Source: JB111 sp052093225 (GTDB taxonomy: Bacteria > Actinomycetota > Actinomycetes > Actinomycetales > Actinomycetaceae). From it: a DNA stretch of 64,000 bases. The notes under the pieces are model-generated. The model was not told the origin of the DNA, did no database searches, and worked only from the letters and a program-made list of their open reading frames with translations. The position numbers and the translations under genes are program-made. Shown here piece by piece: positions 44,518 through 55,713 of this stretch (its first letter is position 1; every line of letters starts with the position of its first letter). The stretch covers positions 50,316 through 114,315 of the forward strand of contig JBQDDG010000001.1 of NCBI GenBank assembly GCA_052093225.1, given 5' to 3'.

Positions 44518-46485
44518 GTGAACGTCTCGACCCTCGTCACCTCCGCAGAGGTCGCCGCGCCCATGGGCGCGGACGGCCCCGCGAGCCTCGCGTGGCTGCT
44601 CGTCGCGCTGCCGCTCGCCGGTGCGGCCATCCTGCTGCTGGCCGGCAAGGCGTCCGACGCCTGGGGCCACTGGCTCGGCGTCCTCACGTCGGCCGCGGCC
44701 TTCGTGCTCGCCGCCTGGATCGCCGCCGACATGTTCGGCCGCGCCGCCGCCGACCGCGTGATGGACCTCCACATCTACGACCTGCTGCCCGCGGGGACGC
44801 TCGACGTCTCGCTCGGCATGCGGGTCGACCCGCTGTCGATGACCTTCGTCCTCCTGGTCACGCTGGTGGGCACGCTCATCCACGTCTACGCCGTCGCGTA
44901 CATGGCCAAGGACGCGGCGCGCCGCCGGTTCTTCGCCTACCTCAACCTGTTCGTCGCGTCGATGCTCCTGCTCGTCCTCGGCGACAGCTACGTCACGCTG
45001 TTCGTCGGCTGGGAGGGCGTGGGCCTGGCCTCCTACCTGCTCATCGGGTTCTGGAACCACGTCCCCGAGTACGCGGTGGCCGCGAAGAAGGCGTTCGTCA
45101 TGAACCGCGTCGGCGACATGGGCCTGCTCATGGCGATGGCCGCGATGTTCGCGACGCTCGGCACCGTGAGCTTCTCCGGCGTGGCGGAGGCCGCGCCCGG
45201 CGCGTCGACCGGGGCGCTCACCGTCATCGGCCTGCTGCTCCTGCTCGCCGCCTGCGGCAAGTCGGCCCAGTTCCCGTTGCAGGCCTGGCTCGGCGACGCG
45301 ATGGCGGGCCCGACGCCCGTGTCCGCGCTCATCCACGCCGCCACGATGGTCACCGCCGGCGTGTACCTCGTGGTCCGCTCCGGCCCGATCTTCGACCTCA
45401 CCCCCGACGCCCGCATGGTCGTCGCGATCGTCGGCGCCGTCACGCTCCTGTTCGGCGCGATCGTCGGGTGCGCGAAGGACGACCTGAAGAAGGTGCTCGC
45501 CGCCTCGACGATGTCCCAGATCGGCTACATGATCCTCGCCGCCGGGCTCGGCCCGATCGGCTACGCGTTCGCGATCTTCCACCTCGTCACGCACGGCTTC
45601 TTCAAGGCCGGCATGTTCCTCGGGGCGGGCTCGGTCATGCACGGCATGAACGACCAGGTCGACATGCGCCGCTTCGGCGGGCTCGCGAAGGTCATGCCGA
45701 TCACCTGGATCACGTTCGGCCTCGGCTGGCTGGCGATCCTCGGGATCCCGCCGTTCTCCGGCTTCTGGTCGAAGGACAAGATCATCGAGACGGCGTTCGT
45801 CCCGCAGGACGGGCACGCCGGCTGGGAGCCGTGGGTCTTCGGCCTGGTCGCGCTCATCGGCGCCGGCATCACGGCCTTCTACATGTCCCGGCTGTTCTTC
45901 ATGACCTTCCACGGCAAGAAGCGGTGGACCACGCAGGAGGAGGGCGACGCCGTCCGTCCCCACGAGTCCCCGTGGCTGATGACCGTGCCGATGATCGTGC
46001 TCGCGATCGGGTCCGTCGGGCTCGGCTTCGTGCTCCAGCTCGGCGGCGGGTTCGTCACCTGGCTCGAGCCCGTGACCGGCCACCACGAGCACGCCGAACC
46101 GGTGCTTGCCGTGCCCGTGATCATGGGCGCGACGATCGTCATCGTCCTGGCCGGCGCCGCCCTGGCGTGGCTGATGTTCGCCCGCCGGGACGTCCCGGCC
46201 GTCGCACCGAGGGCGGGCGTCCTCGTGGGCGCCGCCCGCAAGGACCTGTACCAGGACGCCGTCAACGAGGCCGTCTTCATGCGGCCCGGCCAGCAGCTCA
46301 CCCGCGGGCTGGTCGAGGTCGACCACGGGGTCGTCGACGGCGCCGTCATGGGGACCGCCTCGAGCGCCGCCGGCCTCGGCCGGCTGCTCGGCAAGCTCCA
46401 GAACGGCTTCGTCCGCTCGTACGCCGCACTGATGATGGCGGGCGCCGTGCTTGCGCTGATCGCCGTCCTGGCCTGGCGGATCTAG
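44518..46485 (+). CDS. nuoL: NADH-quinone oxidoreductase subunit L
   Basis: 655-residue antiporter-like proton-pumping subunit with 16 helices including the long lateral helix at the C-terminus. Conserved charged positions are in LFVGWEGVGLASYLLIGFW (Glu), the Lys of CGKSAQFPLQAWLGDAMAGPTPV, and the His/Lys in FHLVTHGFFKAGMFLGAG. The GTG at 44518 has GGGAG upstream. Normal length with no large insertion. Confidence 0.97.
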   Translation: MNVSTLVTSAEVAAPMGADGPASLAWLLVALPLAGAAILLLAGKASDAWGHWLGVLTSAAAFVLAAWIAADMFGRAAADRVMDLHIYDLLPAGTLDVSLGMRVDPLSMTFVLLVTLVGTLIHVYAVAYMAKDAARRRFFAYLNLFVASMLLLVLGDSYVTLFVGWEGVGLASYLLIGFWNHVPEYAVAAKKAFVMNRVGDMGLLMAMAAMFATLGTVSFSGVAEAAPGASTGALTVIGLLLLLAACGKSAQFPLQAWLGDAMAGPTPVSALIHAATMVTAGVYLVVRSGPIFDLTPDARMVVAIVGAVTLLFGAIVGCAKDDLKKVLAASTMSQIGYMILAAGLGPIGYAFAIFHLVTHGFFKAGMFLGAGSVMHGMNDQVDMRRFGGLAKVMPITWITFGLGWLAILGIPPFSGFWSKDKIIETAFVPQDGHAGWEPWVFGLVALIGAGITAFYMSRLFFMTFHGKKRWTTQEEGDAVRPHESPWLMTVPMIVLAIGSVGLGFVLQLGGGFVTWLEPVTGHHEHAEPVLAVPVIMGATIVIVLAGAALAWLMFARRDVPAVAPRAGVLVGAARKDLYQDAVNEAVFMRPGQQLTRGLVEVDHGVVDGAVMGTASSAAGLGRLLGKLQNGFVRSYAALMMAGAVLALIAVLAWRI

Positions 46486-46509
46486 GGCCGAGGGAAGAGG
46501 AAGAAACCT

Positions 46510-48303
46510 GTGAACACCGCTGCTCTCCCATGGCTCACGCTGCTCGTGGCCGTCCCGGTCGTCGCCGGCGCGCTGCTGTTCGTCCCCGCGCTGCGCCGCG
46601 TCGCGCGCCCGGTGGGCCTCGTCGTCAGCCTCGTCGTCCTCGCGGGCGCCGTCGCCGCGACCGTCACCGACTTCGACCTGTCCGCCGCCGGTGAGCACCA
46701 GCTCGCCGAGCAGGCCTCCTGGATCCCGCAGATGGGCGTGTCCTACGCGCTCGGCGTCGACGGCCTCGGTCTCGCGATGGTCCTGCTCACCGCGTTCCTC
46801 GTGCCGGTCGTCCTCGTCTCCGGCGTGCCCGTGCGGGACGCCGAGGACGCCGCGACGCGGGAGAGCCGGGCCGGCACCTACGTCGGCCTCGTGCTCATCC
46901 TCGAGGGCATCCTCGTCGCGGTGTTCGCCGCGCGGGACGTCTTCCTGTTCTACGTCCTCTTCGAGGCGATGCTCCTGCCGATCTTCCTGCTCATCGGGAT
47001 CTTCGGCGGGGTGCGCCGCCGCGCCGCCGCGATCAAGTTCCTCCTGTACTCCCTGGCGGGCGGGCTCGTCATGCTCGTCGGCGTCGTCGCCCTCTACCTC
47101 CAGGGCCCCGGCGGCCCGGAGGGCTTCCTCGTGGACAACCTCGCGGGCGCCATGGAGGGGACCTCCGAGTGGACGGCCCGGCTGATCTTCCTGTCCTTCC
47201 TCGCGGCCTTCGCCATCAAGGCACCGATGGTGCCGGTGCACACCTGGCTGCCCGACGCCGCCGAGCATTCCCCGGCGGGCGTGTCCACGCTGCTCGTCGG
47301 CGTGATGGACAAGGTCGGCACGTTCGGCATGATCACGCTGCTGCTGACGATCTTCCCCGAGCAGGTGGCCTGGGCCGCACCGGTGGTGATCGTCCTCGCC
47401 GTCGTCTCGATCCTCTACGGGGCGCTGCTCGCGCTCGGCCAGCAGGACATCATGCGGCTCGTCGCGTTCACCTCGGTCTCGCACTTCGGCTTCATCGTGC
47501 TCGGCATCTTCGTCGGCTCCGAGGTGGCCCTGACCGGCGCGATGTTCTACATGGTCGCCCACGGCCTGTCCACGGCCGGCATGTTCCTCGGCTCCGAGTA
47601 CCTCGTGCGCCGCGGCGGGACGCAGCGCATCGCCGCCTACGGCGGCTACCAGCGGGTGGTCCCGGTCCTCGCGGGGACGTGGCTCGTGGTCGGGCTCGCC
47701 TCGATCGCCCTGCCCGGCCTGTCCGGCTTCTGGGGCGAGTACATGGTGCTGCTCGGCACGTTCGAGGTCACGTGGGTGGCGGCCGCCTTCGCCGTCATCG
47801 GCGTCGTCCTCGCCGCCCTGTACGTCCTCATGCCCTACCAGCAGATCTTCACCGGCCCCGCGCCGGTCGTCGCCGAGGAGCGGGTCCGCGAGACCGTCGG
47901 CGCCAGCGCGGCGGGCTCCGGCTCCGCCTCCATGGCCGGCTCGACGGACGCCGCGGGCTCCGCGACCTCGGACGCCACCGGGTCGGGTGCGCACGGTCCG
48001 GCTACGGACGGGACCGACACGGACGCCGTGCGCCGTCGTCCGCGCGCCTCGCGCCTGCGTGACCTCGACGGTCGCGAGCGCACCGTGATGGGCGTGCTCA
48101 TCGCCGCCATCGTCGTCCTCGGGCTCTACCCGGCACCGGTCGTCGAGCTCCTCCAGCCCGTCTCCGAGCAGTCGGTGGTCCTCACCGACGACGCCGGCAC
48201 GACCGGGTCGGACGCCGCCCCGGCACCCGACGGGCCGGGGGCCGACGCCGTCGCGCCCGCCGCCCTGCCCAGCCCGATCTCGACCGTGGGGAGCGCCCTG
48301 TGA
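46510..48303 (+). CDS. nuoM: NADH-quinone oxidoreductase subunit M
   Basis: 597-residue antiporter-like subunit with 14 helices. LFYVLFEAMLLPIFLLIG holds the key Glu and FAIKAPMVPVHTWLPDAAEHSP the Lys of the proton channel. Between the last two helices lies a Ser/Ala/Thr-rich insert of about 65 residues, and the C-terminus has a further 45-residue tail. GAGGAAG precedes the GTG. GTGA overlap with nuoN. Confidence 0.97.
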   Translation: MNTAALPWLTLLVAVPVVAGALLFVPALRRVARPVGLVVSLVVLAGAVAATVTDFDLSAAGEHQLAEQASWIPQMGVSYALGVDGLGLAMVLLTAFLVPVVLVSGVPVRDAEDAATRESRAGTYVGLVLILEGILVAVFAARDVFLFYVLFEAMLLPIFLLIGIFGGVRRRAAAIKFLLYSLAGGLVMLVGVVALYLQGPGGPEGFLVDNLAGAMEGTSEWTARLIFLSFLAAFAIKAPMVPVHTWLPDAAEHSPAGVSTLLVGVMDKVGTFGMITLLLTIFPEQVAWAAPVVIVLAVVSILYGALLALGQQDIMRLVAFTSVSHFGFIVLGIFVGSEVALTGAMFYMVAHGLSTAGMFLGSEYLVRRGGTQRIAAYGGYQRVVPVLAGTWLVVGLASIALPGLSGFWGEYMVLLGTFEVTWVAAAFAVIGVVLAALYVLMPYQQIFTGPAPVVAEERVRETVGASAAGSGSASMAGSTDAAGSATSDATGSGAHGPATDGTDTDAVRRRPRASRLRDLDGRERTVMGVLIAAIVVLGLYPAPVVELLQPVSEQSVVLTDDAGTTGSDAAPAPDGPGADAVAPAALPSPISTVGSAL

Positions 48304-49868
48304 CCGACTTCGTCGCACCGACCATCGCCTGGGCGCCGCTCGTCCCGGTCCTCGTCGTCGGCGGGGCCGCCGTCATCGGCGTCCTGCTCGAGGCGTTCCT
48401 GCCACGCTCCGTGCGCCGCACCGTCCAGGTGCCGTTCGCGCTCCTGGCCGTCGCCACCGGACTCGTGGCCGTCGTCTGGCGGTTCGCCGTCGTCCACAGC
48501 TCCGGACCGGTCGAGGTCGTGACCGGGGACGCCTACATCGAGGACCTGCCCGCGCTCGCGATCCAGGCCGTGCTGCTGCTCAGCGCGCTCGTCGCCGTGC
48601 TCGTCATGGCCGACCGCACGGAGACCCGCGACGGCGCGTTCGCCGCGCAGGCCGCCGCCCGGCCCGGCTCGGCAGAGAGCGACGCCGCCACGCGCGCCGG
48701 CGTCACGCAGACGGAGATCTTCCCGCTCACGCTGTTCTCGCTCACGGGCATGATGGTCTTCCCCGCCGCGGGCGACCTCATCACGCTCTTCGTGGCCCTC
48801 GAGGTGCTCTCGCTGCCGCTGTACGTGCTCGCGGCCACCGCGCGCCGCCGTCGCCTCCTGTCCCAGGAGGCCGCCGTGAAGTACTTCATCCTCGGCGCGT
48901 TCGCCTCGGCGTTCTTCCTCATGGGCATCGCCCTGCTGTTCGGGTTCGCCGGCTCGTTCCGCCTCGCGGACATCGCCGCGGCCGTCCCCGTCACCGGCGG
49001 GATGGACTCCCTGCTCCTGCCCGGCGTCGTGCTCGTGCTCGTCGGCCTGCTCTTCAAGGTCGGCGCCGTGCCGTTCCACGCGTGGACGCCGGACGTCTAC
49101 ACCGGCGCACCCACCCCGGTCACCGGGTTCATGGCCGCCGCCACCAAGATCGCCGCGTTCGGCGCCATGCTGCGCTTCGTCTACGTCGTCGCCCCGGACC
49201 TCGGGTGGGACCTCGAGCCGGTGATCTGGACGATCATCATCCTCACGATGCTGGTCGGCACCGTCCTCGGGCTCATCCAGACGGACATCAAGCGGATGCT
49301 CGCCTACAGCTCGATCGCCCACGCGGGCTTCGTCCTCATCGGCGTCTTCTCGCTCGAGTCCGAGGGCATCAGCTCGGTGATCTTCTACCTCCTCGCCTAC
49401 GGCGTGGCGACGGTCGGCGCGTTCGGCCTGCTCACACTCGTGCGGGAGAAGGACGCCGCGGGCGCGATCACCGGCGAGGCCACCCACATCGACCAGTGGT
49501 CGGGGATCGGTCGGCGCCGCCCGATGGTCGCCGTGACGATGCTGATCTTCCTGCTCTCGTTCGCGGGCATCCCGCTCACGGGCGGCTTCGTCGGGAAGTT
49601 CGCCGTGTTCAGCGCCGGGATCTCGGGCGGGCTCACGGTCCTCGTCGTGCTCGCCGTCCTCGCGTCGGCCGCCACCGCATTCTTCTACTTCCGGCTCGTC
49701 CAGCGCATGTTCTTCGAGGCGCCGGACGAGGAGCGCGTGGCCGTCGTGTCCTCCGAGGGTCTGACGATCGTCGCCGTCGTCGTCTGTGCGATCGCCACGA
49801 TCGCCCTCGGCGTCTACCCTGGTCCGGTGCTTGAGCTCCTGGCCGACGCGGCGGTCTTCGTCCTGTGA
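48300..49868 (+). CDS. nuoN: NADH-quinone oxidoreductase subunit N
   Basis: 522-residue antiporter-like subunit with about 14 helices. LFVALEVLSLPLYVLAA carries the conserved Glu, LLFKVGAVPFHAWTPDVY the Lys, and RMLAYSSIAHAGFVLIG the following charged helix. It completes nuoA-N. Its TGA overlaps the GTG of the polyprenyl synthase gene. Confidence 0.97.
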   Translation: MTDFVAPTIAWAPLVPVLVVGGAAVIGVLLEAFLPRSVRRTVQVPFALLAVATGLVAVVWRFAVVHSSGPVEVVTGDAYIEDLPALAIQAVLLLSALVAVLVMADRTETRDGAFAAQAAARPGSAESDAATRAGVTQTEIFPLTLFSLTGMMVFPAAGDLITLFVALEVLSLPLYVLAATARRRRLLSQEAAVKYFILGAFASAFFLMGIALLFGFAGSFRLADIAAAVPVTGGMDSLLLPGVVLVLVGLLFKVGAVPFHAWTPDVYTGAPTPVTGFMAAATKIAAFGAMLRFVYVVAPDLGWDLEPVIWTIIILTMLVGTVLGLIQTDIKRMLAYSSIAHAGFVLIGVFSLESEGISSVIFYLLAYGVATVGAFGLLTLVREKDAAGAITGEATHIDQWSGIGRRRPMVAVTMLIFLLSFAGIPLTGGFVGKFAVFSAGISGGLTVLVVLAVLASAATAFFYFRLVQRMFFEAPDEERVAVVSSEGLTIVAVVVCAIATIALGVYPGPVLELLADAAVFVL

Positions 49869-50860
49869 GCAGGCTCGAGCTGATCTCGGCGCGGCTGGAG
49901 CAGGTCAACCCTGCCCTCGCCGAGGTCGAGGAACAGCTGGCGACGGCCGTGCGCGGTGCCGACCGGCTGACCGAGGGACCCGCCGCCCACCTGTCCGACG
50001 CCGGCGGGAAGCGGCTGCGCCCGCTGCTGACCGTGGTCACCGCGCAGCTCGGCTCGGGCGCGAACGACGACGTGGTGCGGGCCGCCGTCGCGGTCGAGCT
50101 CACGCACCTCGCCACGCTGTACCACGACGACATCATGGACTCCGCCGAGGTGCGCCGCGGGGTGCCGGCGGCCCACGTGGTGTGGGGCAACAACGTCGCG
50201 ATCCTCACCGGTGACCTGCTGTTCGCGCGCGCCTCCTCGCTCGTTGCGTCCCTCGGTGCGGAGGCCGTCGCCCTGCACGCGGCCACGTTCGAGCGCCTGT
50301 GCCTCGGTCAGCTCCACGAGACCGTCGGGCCCGACGAGGGCGACGACGAGATCGAGCACTACCTGCGCGTGCTGGCCGACAAGACCGGTTCGCTCATCGC
50401 CGCCTCCGCCTACTACGGGGCCGAGTTCTCGGGGGCGTCGCCCGCCCTGCGCGACGCCGTCGCGAGCTTCGGGGAGAAGGTCGGGGTCGCGTTCCAGCTG
50501 GCCGACGACGTCATCGACGTCGCCTCCGAGACGGAGGAGTCCGGCAAGGTGCCCGGCACCGACCTGCGCGAGGGCGTGGCCACGATGCCGGTGCTCCTGC
50601 TGCGGGCGCGGCGCGCGGCCGGGACGCTCGACGAGGCGGGGGACCGCGCGCTCGCGCTGCTCGAGGGTGACCTGAGCGGTGACGCGGAGCTGGCGGCCGC
50701 GGTCGAGGCGCTGCGCGCGCACGAGGTCCTGGCCGAGTCCCGCGCGGTCGCGCGGCGCTGGGCCGACGACGCCGTGGCCGAGCTCGAGGCGCTCCCCGCG
50801 GGCGAGGTGCGCGACGGCCTCACCGAGCTCGCCACCATGCTCGTCGACCGCATCGGCTGA
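49865..50860 (+). CDS. grcC: Polyprenyl diphosphate synthase
   Basis: 331-residue trans-prenyltransferase. The first Asp-rich motif is in LATLYHDDIMDSAEVRRG (near residue 88) and the second in FQLADDVIDVASE (near 214); GGKRLRPLLT near residue 45 binds diphosphate. The bulky residues before the first motif are Leu and Tyr, and the length suits a long-chain (C30-C50) product for menaquinone. A four-base overlap with nuoN makes it the last gene of the complex I operon. In mycobacteria the homologous grcC1 lies beside menJ. Confidence 0.92.
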   Translation: MSRLELISARLEQVNPALAEVEEQLATAVRGADRLTEGPAAHLSDAGGKRLRPLLTVVTAQLGSGANDDVVRAAVAVELTHLATLYHDDIMDSAEVRRGVPAAHVVWGNNVAILTGDLLFARASSLVASLGAEAVALHAATFERLCLGQLHETVGPDEGDDEIEHYLRVLADKTGSLIAASAYYGAEFSGASPALRDAVASFGEKVGVAFQLADDVIDVASETEESGKVPGTDLREGVATMPVLLLRARRAAGTLDEAGDRALALLEGDLSGDAELAAAVEALRAHEVLAESRAVARRWADDAVAELEALPAGEVRDGLTELATMLVDRIG

Positions 50861-50908
50861 CCCGGCCGCGATCCGCCCGCGGGGCTGGGCACGGGAGCGC
50901 GGGCGAGG

Positions 50909-50914
50909 GACGAT
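50909..50914 (+). promoter_or_regulatory. Candidate -10 element of the DUF255 gene
   Basis: GACGAT, six bases (CGGGGT), then ATG at 50921. Confidence 0.4.
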
Positions 50915-50920
50915 CGGGGT

Positions 50921-52975
<2,055 letters not shown>

Positions 52976-53110
52976 TGCGAGCCAGCGCGCAACGAGCTCC
53001 GGCGCCGGTCTCCCTGTGCTCGCTCCGCCACCCCACGGGAGAGGGCGCCGCCCTCGGGTTCGAGAGCGGGGGAGCGGTCTGCCGTCGTCGATCCTGGCCG
53101 ATCCCGCCGG

Positions 53111-54073
53111 TCAACCCGGTCCCGCAGCCCCTTCCGCAGATGAGCGTCGGTCCGCCGCGACGATGTCCTCGGCCGACGGCAGGTCGGCGCCGCGGCGGCT
53201 CACGGTGATGCCCGAGGCGACGGCGCTGCGCCGGCCGATCCGCTCGAGGTCGAGCGACGCGGTGTCCCCGCCCGTGAATCCCGCGGTCAGGAGCGAGTCG
53301 ATGAGCGCCGCCATGTAGCTGTCGCCGGCCCCCACGGTGTCGACCACGGAGACCTCGGCGCGGGGCACGCGTACCGACCGGTCGGCGTCGGCGAGGATCG
53401 CCCCCTCCTCGCCGAGCGTGACGACGACGAGCGGCGTACCCAGGCCGAGCACCCGCTGAACGATGCCGTCCTCGGACAGGTCCGGGAAGAGCCACTCCGC
53501 GTCCTCGTCGGAGATCTTGAGGACGCTCACACTCGCGGCGAGCTGGTCGAACCGCTCCTGCACCTGCGCCAGCGGGGGCAGGAGGGCGGCTCGGATGTTC
53601 GGGTCGAAGGAGACCAGCGCGCCGGCGTCCCGCGCCCGCTCGGCGATCTCGGCGACCCGGCTCGCTCCCGGCTCGAGGAACGCCGAGTAGGAGCCGACGT
53701 GCACGGCCCCGGGGATCTCCACCTTCTCGACGGGCGGCAGCTCCCAGGCGACGTCGAACTCGTAGGCGGGCACGCCCGCCGCGTCGACCGTCGCGACCGC
53801 CGTCGAGGTGCGCCCCTCGACGACGGAGCCCGGTAGGAGGTCGACCCCCGCCGAGGCGAGGTGCTCGCGCACGAGCCGGCCGTCCTCGTCGTGGCCGATG
53901 TGGGTGAGCAGCGCCGTGTCCACGCCGAGGCGGGCGAGACCGACCGCCATGTTCGCCGGGCTGCCCCCGGGCACGCGCCCGCTCGCCCGGGCCGGCCCAC
54001 CCTCCTCGTCGGGGAAGACGTCGACGAGCGCCTCGCCGACGACGAGCACGCGCGGCGCGCCCACCCCCGTCAC
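53111..54073 (-). CDS. PfkB-family sugar kinase, probably fructokinase
   Basis: 320-residue ribokinase-fold kinase. The glycine pair of the sugar site is in VPGGSPANMAVGLARLG (near residue 35), DPNIRAALL lies near residue 162, and the catalytic Asp is in DTVGAGDSYMAAL (near 254). Similar kinases phosphorylate fructose. The GTG overlaps the stop of the polyol dehydrogenase gene (GTGA), so oxidation of a polyol to a ketose followed by phosphorylation is a sensible two-step path. The substrate is inferred from this pairing. No transporter or regulator is adjacent. Confidence 0.88.
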   Translation of the reverse strand: MTGVGAPRVLVVGEALVDVFPDEEGGPARASGRVPGGSPANMAVGLARLGVDTALLTHIGHDEDGRLVREHLASAGVDLLPGSVVEGRTSTAVATVDAAGVPAYEFDVAWELPPVEKVEIPGAVHVGSYSAFLEPGASRVAEIAERARDAGALVSFDPNIRAALLPPLAQVQERFDQLAASVSVLKISDEDAEWLFPDLSEDGIVQRVLGLGTPLVVVTLGEEGAILADADRSVRVPRAEVSVVDTVGAGDSYMAALIDSLLTAGFTGGDTASLDLERIGRRSAVASGITVSRRGADLPSAEDIVAADRRSSAEGAAGPG

Positions 54074-55461
54074 TGCGCCCCGTCGGCGTCGAGCAGGGCT
54101 GTCGCCGCGTCCAGCACGCCGTGCTCCGCGATGGCGTCGTAGGCGCCCACGAAGGCCTCCCGGAACCGGTCCGAGCGACCGAGCGTGCCGAAGAGGTGCT
54201 CGTCGTCGAGGAACGACCCCGTGTCCTCCTTCAGGCGGGCGACGGCGTCGTCGAGCTTGTCCCGCTGCCGGTCGGGGACCTGCTCGCGGAGCTCTGCCGT
54301 GCCCGCCACCGTCGCCGCCGCGGCCAGGGTGAACGCCGTGGCGCGCACCGGCAGGTCGTGCTCGAGGAGGTCCTCGACGACGGGGACGACGAACTTCGCT
54401 ACGCGGTCCGAACCGTCGGTGGCGATCCGCACGAGCGTGTCGGCGATCGCGGCGTTCCCGAAACGGTCGATGATCGTGTCCTGGTAGTCCGCGAGGTCGA
54501 TCCCCTCGACCTCGCCGACGGTGGGCCGCGCCTCGCCCGAGATGTAGGCGGCGGCGAGCCTGCCGAGCACCGGATCGGTCATCGCGTCGTGGACGTACTC
54601 GTGGCCCGCGAGCAGCCCGGTGTATCCGAGGAGCTGGTGGGTGGCGTTGAGGATGCGCAGCTTCATCCGCTCGTAGGGCACGACGTCGTCGACGAGCTGT
54701 ACGCCCACGGTGTCCAGCGCCGGGCGGCCGCCGGGGAACCGGTCCTCGAGGACCCACTGGACGAACGGCTCGGCGACGACGGGGCGCCGGTCCGTGATGC
54801 CGAGCTCGCGCTCGACCATGGCCCGGTCGTCGTCGGTGGTCACGGGCGTGATCCGGTCGACCATGCTGCCCGGGAACGCGACGTGGTCGTCGATCCAGGC
54901 GGCCAGCTCCTCGCTGCGCGCGCGGGCGTGGGCGAGCACGCTGCGACGGGCGATCACCCCGTTGGACTCGATGTTGTCGCAGCTGACCACCGTGAAAGGC
55001 TCGGTGCCGCGCTCACGGCCCAGGGCGAGCGCGTCGACGATGTGGTCGAACACCGTCGGGTCGCCCGACGGGTCGGGGTGCTCGGTGTAGCCGCCCTCGG
55101 TGATGGTGAGGGTGACGAGTCGTGTCCTCGGCGACGCCAGCCGCTCGACGACGGCGTCCGGGTCGTCGGGCGCGTGGAGGAAGTCGACGATCGAGCCGAT
55201 CGTCTGCGCCTCCAGCGGCTCACGGGAGTCCTTGAGCACGAGCGTGTACCGGAAGTCCTGCGCCTTCAGGTCGTCCCGCATGGCGGCGTCGGCGGGGAAC
55301 ATGCCCACGCCGCAGATCGCCCACTCGTCGGCGCCTCCCGCCTCCAGCAGGCGATGGATGTACATGGCCTGGTGCGAACGGTGGAAGTTTCCCACACCGA
55401 AGTGCACGATCCCCGTCGTCACGGTGCCCGTGTCGTCCCTCGGTTCCTCGACCTGCGTCAT
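54070..55461 (-). CDS. Mannitol dehydrogenase-family oxidoreductase
   Basis: 463-residue polyol-specific long-chain dehydrogenase using NAD(P). The nucleotide site is TGIVHFGVGNFHRSHQAMY (near residue 15), and the catalytic Lys/Asn/His set is in MKLRILNATHQLLGY (near 265). Members convert mannitol to fructose, arabitol to xylulose or fructuronate to mannonate; the downstream PfkB kinase favours a polyol-to-fructose reaction. The ATG at 55461 has GGGAGG five bases upstream; the frame is open 31 codons further but without family sequence. Confidence 0.9.
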   Translation of the reverse strand: MTQVEEPRDDTGTVTTGIVHFGVGNFHRSHQAMYIHRLLEAGGADEWAICGVGMFPADAAMRDDLKAQDFRYTLVLKDSREPLEAQTIGSIVDFLHAPDDPDAVVERLASPRTRLVTLTITEGGYTEHPDPSGDPTVFDHIVDALALGRERGTEPFTVVSCDNIESNGVIARRSVLAHARARSEELAAWIDDHVAFPGSMVDRITPVTTDDDRAMVERELGITDRRPVVAEPFVQWVLEDRFPGGRPALDTVGVQLVDDVVPYERMKLRILNATHQLLGYTGLLAGHEYVHDAMTDPVLGRLAAAYISGEARPTVGEVEGIDLADYQDTIIDRFGNAAIADTLVRIATDGSDRVAKFVVPVVEDLLEHDLPVRATAFTLAAAATVAGTAELREQVPDRQRDKLDDAVARLKEDTGSFLDDEHLFGTLGRSDRFREAFVGAYDAIAEHGVLDAATALLDADGAQ

Positions 55462-55577
55462 CGCAGCCTCCCCTGGTGGTCGTTGCCGTACCTCGTCGAG
55501 CACTCCCAGGATGCCAACGCGAGGCCCCGCCCGCCACCGCCCGCCACCGCCCATCCCGCCGAGAACGTGCCGGACTC

Positions 55578-55610
55578 GTCGAGGACGTGCGTCGCGAGCA
55601 CGTCCTCGAC
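55578..55610. terminator. Hairpin downstream of eccC
   Basis: Perfect 13-base arms (GTCGAGGACGTGC / GCACGTCCTCGAC) with a 7-base loop in the 252-base gap between the eccC stop and the polyol dehydrogenase start, both on the minus strand. It would insulate the two units. No T-run. Confidence 0.55.
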
Positions 55611-55713
55611 ACCTTCAGCACGATCTCGCCGAGGTGGGTGGGCCAAGCGGCGGGCCGGGCGTCCTGAGGGTGGGGCTGGACGGATCGGGGGAGCAGGGCC
55701 GACCGGGCGGGCG

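Noticed and set aside
44221..48318. 1365-codon minus-strand frame opposite nuoK to nuoM
   Set aside because: Antisense shadow of membrane-protein genes with His/Asp/Glu/Gly-rich nonsense sequence.
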